From NCBI GenBank assembly GCA_964636945.1, contig CAZWVH010000035.1, positions 1-29,489 on the forward strand: a stretch of DNA of 29,489 bases, in the 5' to 3' direction. This document shows, in pieces, positions 24,256 to 29,489 of the stretch. The notes under the pieces were generated by a model that worked only from the letters and a program-made list of their open reading frames with translations, was not told the DNA's origin and made no database searches. Position numbers and translations under genes: made by a program. Source of the DNA: CAZADA01 sp964636945 (GTDB lineage Bacteria > Pseudomonadota > Alphaproteobacteria > Caulobacterales > Maricaulaceae). The stretch's first letter is position 1; each line of letters opens with the position of its first letter.

Positions 24256-24510
24256 CGGTTTGGGCTCCTTTGGCGGATCTGGCTTTGGGGGATCAGGTTT
24301 TGGGGGACAGCAGCACACCACTGTCGAACAGCAATGGTTTTGACACACAGCCCCGGCTCCAAGGTGCAATTCCCAAGTCAGAGCATGCTACCACGAGGGG
24401 GAACGAATTGTGGAGAGTAAAATGCAGTCCAAATGCAGCGAACAATACATACCGCCACATTTAGCAAACTATTAGTGGTTTATAAAGGGTTTATTTACGA
24501 GTGTAAATTT

Positions 24511-24678
24511 TTATTTAATTTTACCTTCTTTGAATTCCACGTGCTTGCGGGCGACAGGGTCATATTTCTTTTTGACCATTTTTTCGGTCATGGTGCGCGT
24601 GTTTTTCTTGGTCACGTAGAAATATCCCGTGCCCGCTGTGGAGTTCAGCCGAATTTTGACCGTTGTTGGCTTCGCCAT
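24511..24678 (-). CDS. rpmG: 50S ribosomal protein L33
   Basis: A 55-residue protein read from the minus strand: starts MAKPTTVKIRLNSTAGTGYF, continues YVTKKNTRTM and ends with KYDPVARKHVEFKEGKIK. This is the classical bacterial L33 of the large ribosomal subunit. It has no cysteines, so it is the zinc-independent (C-minus) form usual in Alphaproteobacteria. AAGGA lies about six bases before the ATG, and a good housekeeping promoter lies at 24710-24738. The gene is easily missed because of its size. The sequence just downstream (24370-24510) is markedly AT-rich. Confidence 0.97.
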   Translation of the reverse strand: MAKPTTVKIRLNSTAGTGYFYVTKKNTRTMTEKMVKKKYDPVARKHVEFKEGKIK

Positions 24679-24709
24679 GACGCGTCCTTACATAAATTGT
24701 GAGCGCTGG

Positions 24710-24738
24710 GAGCTAACGCGCCCAGCTTGAACTGTCAA
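24710..24738 (-). promoter_or_regulatory. Housekeeping-type promoter of rpmG
   Basis: On the minus strand TTGACAG (24732-24738), a 14-base spacer and GTTAGCTC (24710-24717) match the Caulobacter sigma-70 consensus TTGACGS-N10-14-GCTANAWC, with 6 of 8 at -10. The start would be about 25 bases before the rpmG ATG. Confidence 0.6.
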
Positions 24739-24767
24739 TGCACTTCGGTGCAGTTTGGGCTGCCGCC

Positions 24768-25409
24768 TTAGCCCCGAGACATGGGCGTGACAATGAATTG
24801 TCCGTCTTGTTCCCGTAAGAATGGCGGGTCGTCCAGGATTTGGCTTTGCATCAAATGAAGTTCGGCACGCCTAAGAACAAACCGGGTTACTTCGGCGAGT
24901 GGATCTGCATTGATTTCCTCCAAGCTACGCCATTTGAGGTCGAACAACTCATTATCGGGATCGGCGCGACGCTCAAGATCGATGTGTGACATATCCGTCA
25001 AAAAGAACCAGGCGTCGAATCGGCGAGTTCTGCCCGGCGGTGTGATGGCGCGGGCCAATAGGGTCAAGGGCAGGTCCGCCGGCGGGGCTAGCCCCGTTTC
25101 CTCGCTAAACTCGCGCAGGGCCGCGCGCACGATTCCCGCACCATCCTGATCGCGCAGGTGAACCCGAATTCGCGTTTGATCATCGGCGCTCAGATGGGCT
25201 TGGAGTGCGGCGGGATGTAGCCGATCCTCAGCGTCCACCGCGCCACCGGGAAACACCAATTTGCGCGGCATAAACACAGCCGATGCGGGACGGCGTCCCA
25301 TGAAAACTCGCAGGCTTCCATCATTGCGCCGGCGAAACGCGACCATCGAGGCCGCCAGTCGAATGGGCTGATCGAGATTATGCGCCGACTGCGAAGGTGA
25401 AGCGGTCAT
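24768..25409 (-). CDS. Nudix hydrolase with an insertion in the Nudix box
   Basis: A 213-residue Nudix protein. The first half of the Nudix box is FPGGAVDAEDR (about 53-63) and the second half is AALREFSEETGL (about 96-107). About 29 extra residues separate them compared with the standard GX5EX7REUXEEXGU spacing. Such an insertion is known from NUDT19-type and related coenzyme A-diphosphate hydrolases, so CoA or acyl-CoA is a candidate substrate; this is inference. N-terminal LAASMVAFRRR and VFMGRRPASAVFMPRKLVFPGG also fit that group. Its start overlaps the rnr stop by 4 bp (ATGA), indicating co-translation with RNase R. Confidence 0.9.
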   Translation of the reverse strand: MTASPSQSAHNLDQPIRLAASMVAFRRRNDGSLRVFMGRRPASAVFMPRKLVFPGGAVDAEDRLHPAALQAHLSADDQTRIRVHLRDQDGAGIVRAALREFSEETGLAPPADLPLTLLARAITPPGRTRRFDAWFFLTDMSHIDLERRADPDNELFDLKWRSLEEINADPLAEVTRFVLRRAELHLMQSQILDDPPFLREQDGQFIVTPMSRG

Positions 25410-27694
25410 GACTTGCGTCCACGCTTGCCGGCGCGTTTGCGCGAACGAACCCGCTGTGAGCCTTTGCGGCCAATACGGTCGGCCCGTCTTGGCGGCTTGC
25501 GCCCCTTTTCCGGCGGCGTTTGCACGTCAAAGATCAATCCCCCAGTAATGGGGGTCGCCTCAACGAGGCGGACTTGGACACTGGCGCCAAGACGATAACG
25601 GTTGCCAGACTCCTCTCCGACCAGCGATTGCGCGCGCGGGTCATGGCGAAACCGCTCCAGGCCCAACGTCGAAATTGGCACAAGCCCATCAGCGCCAGTT
25701 TCGGCCAATCGCACAAACAGACCGGCGCGATTAAGCCCCGTGATGCGCGCTTGAAACATCGCGCCCAGCTTATCGGCAAGATAAGCGGCGAGATAACGAT
25801 CCATGGCGTCGCGTTCAGCAGCCATGGCGCGACGCTCTGTGGTGGAAATGCGTTCGGCAATGCTGTCGAGCCGAGCAATCTCCGCGTCGCTCAAGCCATC
25901 GCGACTGGGATCAGGCCCAAGGCCCAGGCTGCGGATTAACGCGCGGTGCACCAGCAAATCGGCATACCGCCGAATGGGTGAGGTGAAGTGGGCGTAACGC
26001 GCCAAATTCAACCCGAAATGACCAACATTTTCAGATGCGTAGATTGCCTGACTTTGACTGCGCAAAATCATCTCCGCCACAACTTCGGCATGGTCGCCGG
26101 TCTGAGCGCGAGCCAGCAAATGATTAAAGCGCGCCGTGGTGGCCGGCTCACCCTTGTTCCAGCTATGGCCCACCTCGGGAAGAAAATCGGCCAGCGATTG
26201 CAGTTTTTCGCGAGCGGGTTGCTCATGGATGCGATAGACCAGCGGCGACTTCTTTTTTTCCAGAGATTCAGCGGCGCACACATTGGCCTGGATCATGAAC
26301 TCTTCGATCAGCCGATGTGCGTCAAAGCGCTCGCGGCGCGTGATCTCAGCCACTTTTCCGTCTGATCCAATACGCACCTTGCGCTCGGGAAGGTCCAGAT
26401 CAAGCGGCGCACGCGCATGGCGCGCCTTCGACAACGCGCCGTATGCGCTCCAAATCGGCCGCAGCACCGGCTTGAGCAGAGGCGCTGTCTTGTCGTTGGA
26501 TTTGCCATCGATTGCCGACTGCGCCTCGGTATAGGACAACTTTGCGGCTGACCGCATGGTCGCGCGCATAAAGGTGTGCCGGCGCTTCTTACCCTGGGCG
26601 TCAAACACCATGCGCAACGCGAGACAGGGACGCAATTGGCCTTCAACCAGCGAACACAGATCGGTGGATAGACGCTCAGGCAACATGGGAACAACACGAT
26701 CTGGAAAATAGGCCGAGTTGCCTCGCTCCAACGCGCCGCGATCAAGTGCAGAACCCGGGAGCACATAGGCCGCCACATCAGCGATGGCGACAATCACTTG
26801 ATGCCCGCCCGGGTTGGCGGGATCATCATCGGGCGCAGCCCAGACCGCGTCGTCATGGTCGCGCGCATCATCTGGGTCTATGGTGATCAGTGGCAAGTGG
26901 GTCAAATCCTCTCGGCCTTCAGCACCAACCGCGGACACAGCTTCAGCCTCAGCCAGTTCGGCATCGGAAAACCCATCCACCAGTCCATGTTCGTGAATGG
27001 CGATCAGGCTGGCTGCGCTAGGACTGTCGGACTTGCCCACCACCTCCAGTATGCGTGCGGTCTTCAGTCCCTGGCGGCGTTCGTGATCAATGGTCACAAC
27101 CACCAGATCACCGGTTGTCACGCGGTCCGCATCGATCGGCTTCAAGGCAAGATCACTACGGATTGATCGGTTCGTCGGCGCAACACGAAGCCCGTTTGAG
27201 GCCTTGTAGACGTGCCCTAAAATACGTTTGCCGTCTTTGCCCAGCCGCTTGATGACTTTCGCACTGTAGACGCCGTCGTCCTCGCGAGACAGGCGCGCAA
27301 TTGCACGATCGCCCAAGCCAAGTGTGTTGGTTTCGCCCGACGACGAGCGCCGCCCGCCTTGGCCCTCGCGCGCCGAGATGCGGATCATCACACCCGGCCC
27401 GCTGTCGCCGGCGGAGACGGGGCGAGCCAGCAAATCCCCATCTGCGTCCCGATCGACCACTTCAATCAAAGTCACGGCGGGCAAATCATCCATAGCGCGA
27501 TACGTACGTCGACCTGATTTCGCAATGAGGCCTTCGTCCTCCAAATCCCGCAAAATCTGCTTAAGCTGAATCCGGCCATCGCCCGTGACATTGAGCGCTT
27601 TGGCGAGTTCGCGCTTGCCCAATTGGCCCGGATGGGCGCGAATAAGGGCGAGCACGCCGTCTCTATTAAGATCTATGGTCAAATCATCAGACAT
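25406..27694 (-). CDS. rnr: Ribonuclease R
   Basis: A 3'-5' exoribonuclease of 762 residues that degrades structured RNA. Order of domains: N-terminal winged helix (about 10-68, LGKRELAKALNVTGDGRIQL), cold-shock-like RNA-binding segments (about 75-225), the RNB catalytic domain with TIDPDDARDHDDA (about 271-283; the Asp cluster binds the metal), NSAYFPDRVVPMLPERLST, YAHFTSPIRRYADLLVHR, then S1 (about 645-715), and a Lys/Arg-rich tail ending KRAGKRGRKS. The ATG at 27694 was preferred over one at 27706, which adds only MCLV; neither has a strong Shine-Dalgarno. It is divergent from arsR across 88 bp and overlaps the Nudix gene downstream. Identification is very secure. Confidence 0.97.
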   Translation of the reverse strand: MSDDLTIDLNRDGVLALIRAHPGQLGKRELAKALNVTGDGRIQLKQILRDLEDEGLIAKSGRRTYRAMDDLPAVTLIEVVDRDADGDLLARPVSAGDSGPGVMIRISAREGQGGRRSSSGETNTLGLGDRAIARLSREDDGVYSAKVIKRLGKDGKRILGHVYKASNGLRVAPTNRSIRSDLALKPIDADRVTTGDLVVVTIDHERRQGLKTARILEVVGKSDSPSAASLIAIHEHGLVDGFSDAELAEAEAVSAVGAEGREDLTHLPLITIDPDDARDHDDAVWAAPDDDPANPGGHQVIVAIADVAAYVLPGSALDRGALERGNSAYFPDRVVPMLPERLSTDLCSLVEGQLRPCLALRMVFDAQGKKRRHTFMRATMRSAAKLSYTEAQSAIDGKSNDKTAPLLKPVLRPIWSAYGALSKARHARAPLDLDLPERKVRIGSDGKVAEITRRERFDAHRLIEEFMIQANVCAAESLEKKKSPLVYRIHEQPAREKLQSLADFLPEVGHSWNKGEPATTARFNHLLARAQTGDHAEVVAEMILRSQSQAIYASENVGHFGLNLARYAHFTSPIRRYADLLVHRALIRSLGLGPDPSRDGLSDAEIARLDSIAERISTTERRAMAAERDAMDRYLAAYLADKLGAMFQARITGLNRAGLFVRLAETGADGLVPISTLGLERFRHDPRAQSLVGEESGNRYRLGASVQVRLVEATPITGGLIFDVQTPPEKGRKPPRRADRIGRKGSQRVRSRKRAGKRGRKS

Positions 27695-27747
27695 GACCAG
27701 ACACATAGGGCGTTTTGGGCGTCGTGTCGCCCAAGGGAACTTCGCAC

Positions 27748-27779
27748 TTGCGCAAATTCTACAAATCTATATAACTAGA
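27748..27779 (+). promoter_or_regulatory. Candidate arsR promoter with overlapping small palindrome
   Basis: TTGCGC (27748-27753), a 16-base spacer and TATAAC (27770-27775) would place the transcription start at or next to the arsR ATG at 27783, which has no Shine-Dalgarno; a leaderless message is possible. TCTATATAACTAGA (27766-27779), with TCTA/TAGA arms, overlaps the -10 and could be the ArsR operator. Both are inferences from short motifs. Confidence 0.35.
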
Positions 27780-27782
27780 CCA

Positions 27783-28118
27783 ATGGAATCATTGAATGTC
27801 GTAGGTTCACTAGACGCGTTGGCGCATGAGTCGCGGCTGGCGATCTTCCGCCAACTGGTGGAGGCGGGTCCCGATGGACTGATGGTGGGAGCGATTGGCG
27901 AAACGCTGAATTTGCCGGCGGCGACCTTGTCATTTCACTTGACCAAATTGCGCGATGCCGGACTGGTGCATCGGCGACGCGAGGGCAGGGCTGCACTCTA
28001 TTCCGCTGACTATGAGCGTTTACTTGGCGTGATGCGCTTCCTCCTGACGAATTGTTGTCGAGACGTGGCGGACCCGAGCCGCCGGTTTGAACTGATCGAA
28101 ACCAAGGAGTGTTGCTGA
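27783..28118 (+). CDS. arsR: ArsR/SmtB-family arsenic-responsive repressor
   Basis: A 111-residue winged-helix repressor. It starts MESLNVVGSLDALAHESRLAIF, the typical ArsR beginning, and the recognition helix region is LPAATLSFHLTKLRDAGLV. RRREGRAALYSADYERL forms the wing and dimer part. Vicinal cysteines occur near the C-terminus (LTNCCRD, about 91-92) and at the very end (ECC, about 110-111). This resembles the Acidithiobacillus-type ArsR, which binds As(III) with C-terminal cysteines rather than with the classical ELCVCDL motif. Its stop overlaps the arsI start (TGATG), so the pair is an operon. Upstream in-frame codons reach back into rnr antisense and were rejected. Confidence 0.92.
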   Translation: MESLNVVGSLDALAHESRLAIFRQLVEAGPDGLMVGAIGETLNLPAATLSFHLTKLRDAGLVHRRREGRAALYSADYERLLGVMRFLLTNCCRDVADPSRRFELIETKECC

Positions 28119-28561
28119 TGAAAACAATGCATATTCATATTGGCGTTGCCTCAATTGAACAGAGTATCCCATTCTATTCAGCGCTGTTTGGGGTTGAGCC
28201 TGTGAAGGTAAAATCGGATTACGCAAAATGGGCGCTGGAAGATCCAAAGGTAAACTTCGCCATTTCTACCCGCGTAAGCGGCCATGGCGTGGACCATTTG
28301 GGCATCCAGGTGTCAGATGACACAGAGCTTGCCGCCATGCGCAAACGTATTCAAGACGCCGATATTGCCACGTGGGATGAGGGCGAAACCGTGTGTTGTT
28401 ATGCCCGCAGCGATAAGTCCTGGGTCACCGATCCATCCGGTGTCGCGTGGGAAACCTACCACACCATGGAAGACGCGGAGATTTATAGTCCCGCCAGCCG
28501 TGTTGACACTGACGGAGCGTGTTGTGTGTCGTCACAAGCCTCCAACTCCGCGTGCTGTTAG
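28118..28561 (+). CDS. arsI: ArsI-type C-As lyase (VOC/glyoxalase family)
   Basis: A 147-residue vicinal-oxygen-chelate protein that matches ArsI, the Fe(II)-dependent dioxygenase that breaks the carbon-arsenic bond of trivalent organoarsenicals such as methylarsenite. Fe ligands appear to be His5 (or His7) in MHIHIGV, His60 in GVDHLGIQV and Glu112 in AWETYH. The substrate-binding vicinal Cys pair is at 93-94 in ETVCCYARSDKSWVTDPSG, the family's most typical motif. Two more Cys pairs sit in the C-terminal tail (about 135-136 and 146-147). AAGGAG lies about eight bases before the ATG. The related CadI family looks similar, but the operon with a Cys-rich ArsR favours ArsI. Confidence 0.88.
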   Translation: MKTMHIHIGVASIEQSIPFYSALFGVEPVKVKSDYAKWALEDPKVNFAISTRVSGHGVDHLGIQVSDDTELAAMRKRIQDADIATWDEGETVCCYARSDKSWVTDPSGVAWETYHTMEDAEIYSPASRVDTDGACCVSSQASNSACC

Positions 28562-29019
28562 CTGTCCATCGCGTCAAACTGGAGCCAGCGCGGCTGAGCT
28601 GGGAGATTTGGCCACGCTTGAGCGTCCACCTGGATCCAATGACCACGTTTGCCCATGCGGCCAGGCGACTCATCTTCGCCGTCTGAATCGTTGGGCCAAA
28701 ATTCATATTCCTCATACGGATGGTCGAGCCAAAACGTATGGTGCGCGCCGCTTTGCAGTTCGACGTCACCTCTGATCCAGTGGGATGGGTCAATGACCAA
28801 TCTGATTGTGGTCGCCGCCTCGCCTTGGATAGCGAGGATTAACCGCTCGTCTGCGTGTTCGACGATGGCAATTGTTAAGGCTACGCCAGCCGGTCCGATC
28901 CAGGTCGGATAGATTTCAGCTTGGACGGCCAGATGAGCCAGCGTAGCTTTTGCCGCTTCCCATGGGCTGAGATAGGGCTCCAGTAATCCGTATTGGGGTG
29001 GTCGTGCGGGCGCAGACAT
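28558..29019 (-). CDS. Conserved-looking hypothetical protein
   Basis: A 153-residue protein starting at the ATG at 29017-29019 (MSAPARPPQYGLLEPYLSPWEA). I do not recognise a family. It is rich in Trp and Pro, with a probable mixed alpha/beta body (PTWIGPAGVALTIAIVEHAD, LILAIQGEAATTIRLVIDP) and an acidic stretch NDSDGEDES near the end. There is no signal peptide or membrane helix. The open frame extends to 29133 but that part is Arg/Cys-rich and not convincing. Its stop codon overlaps the arsI stop by 4 bp in convergent orientation, so the two transcripts overlap. Probably cytoplasmic; function unknown. Confidence 0.65.
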   Translation of the reverse strand: MSAPARPPQYGLLEPYLSPWEAAKATLAHLAVQAEIYPTWIGPAGVALTIAIVEHADERLILAIQGEAATTIRLVIDPSHWIRGDVELQSGAHHTFWLDHPYEEYEFWPNDSDGEDESPGRMGKRGHWIQVDAQAWPNLPAQPRWLQFDAMDS

Positions 29020-29169
29020 GACGAAACGAACGAAGCTGACAGGCGAACACCGAGCAGCAGGGTAAACACAGCGATTGCGCGCAATCCGTCCATAGTGCCT
29101 CAAGCCCCGCGACGGGGTGAAGTCACAAGGCAATGCGCGGAGAACGAACAGGCGCGAAGTATTCCGCTG

Positions 29170-29352
29170 CTAAGCCTGATCCTGGCTTTGCTTTTGCGCC
29201 TCTTTGCAGAGTTCGCGTTCTCGATCCTGTTCGCAGCCTTCGCGGCAATCAACTTTATTCGGGTCATGCACCGCCGCTGCCAACGCAACGCCACCCAATC
29301 CCAAACTGGCGACGGAAATGACGCCGATCAATGCGAGAGCCTTCGTCTTCAT
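29170..29352 (-). CDS. Small secreted protein with three cysteines
   Basis: A 60-residue protein from the ATG at 29350-29352, with AGGTGAG about five bases upstream. A signal peptide (MKTKALALIGVISVASLGLG, cleavage near ALAAA) leaves a mature peptide of roughly 32 residues, DPNKVDCREGCEQDRERELC and a Gln-rich tail. The cysteine spacing C-x3-C-x8-C and the charged helix are the only features. The function is unknown; the odd cysteine number would allow dimer formation or metal binding. A GTG nine bases upstream is an alternative start. Codon use looks normal. Confidence 0.65.
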   Translation of the reverse strand: MKTKALALIGVISVASLGLGGVALAAAVHDPNKVDCREGCEQDRERELCKEAQKQSQDQA

Positions 29353-29489
29353 TCTGCTCACCTTTGGATGCGTTTAAACCTAAGGCTAACGGAAATTTGC
29401 GTGCGATCGAAGGGTCGTTCGTCGCAAAATGGTGAACAGATACCGATTTGAGCCGGGTGTCTTTAGCCAGGCATTCTAACCATGGTCTA

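Noticed and set aside
24494..24523. TTTAC-gagt-GTAAA hairpin followed by a T-rich run on the plus strand
   Set aside because: No plus-strand gene ends nearby, and on the minus strand no T run follows the stem. It is probably just AT-rich spacer after rpmG.
27585..27782. Upstream extension of the arsR frame
   Set aside because: It runs antisense into the start of rnr, and the ArsR family start aligns with the ATG at 27783.

Overview
The window reads as chromosome of an alphaproteobacterium from the Caulobacterales/Maricaulales (Hyphomonadaceae-like) group. The best markers are an adjacent divK-pleD pair whose residue numbering matches Caulobacter PleD almost exactly, a C-minus rpmG, Fur-like boxes of alphaproteobacterial type, and two promoters that fit the Caulobacter housekeeping consensus (TTGACGS / GCTANAWC). 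Genes are tightly packed, and no rRNA, tRNA, CRISPR array or insertion sequence was seen.

Layout. 1-1155: two tandem Uma2-family (DUF820) genes on the minus strand. The first runs off the left edge and the second carries an apparent one-base deletion near its 3' end. 1243-4826: the large and small subunits of methylmalonyl-CoA mutase in a 4-bp overlapping minus-strand operon. 4916-6697: a secreted fusion of a caspase-like domain and a DUF900 alpha/beta-hydrolase domain in which both catalytic nucleophiles appear to be replaced. 6811-12343: an iron-acquisition island. It has an FbpABC-type ferric ABC transporter split into divergent units, a PiuC/YbiX-type 2-oxoglutarate dioxygenase and a lipoprotein with a Gly-Glu repeat, with three Fur-like boxes in the three control regions.

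12508-16186: a four-gene plus-strand operon of class II aldolase, SDR and two medium-chain reductases, with a recognisable promoter. 16256-17618: an orphan ParA-type ATPase overlapping a small gene of unknown function. 17663-20612: fasciclin-domain protein, small membrane protein, DUF482/GNAT protein and RidA. 20715-20779: two copies of a palindromic operator in front of an alpha/beta hydrolase gene (20791-21723). 22039-23787: divK-pleD, the cell-cycle and c-di-GMP module, with a variant GGDEF motif. 23797-27694: minus-strand LysM protein, rpmG (too short for most gene finders), Nudix hydrolase and RNase R. 27783-28561: an arsR-arsI pair for organoarsenical detoxification. 28558-29352: an unrecognised protein and a small secreted Cys-containing protein.

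The observations most worth following up are the double pseudo-enzyme fusion at 4916-6697, the PleD with AGDEF and no I-site, the iron-locus lipoprotein, the ParA two-gene module and the paired palindromic operator. All family assignments come from reading motifs by eye; no database search was run.
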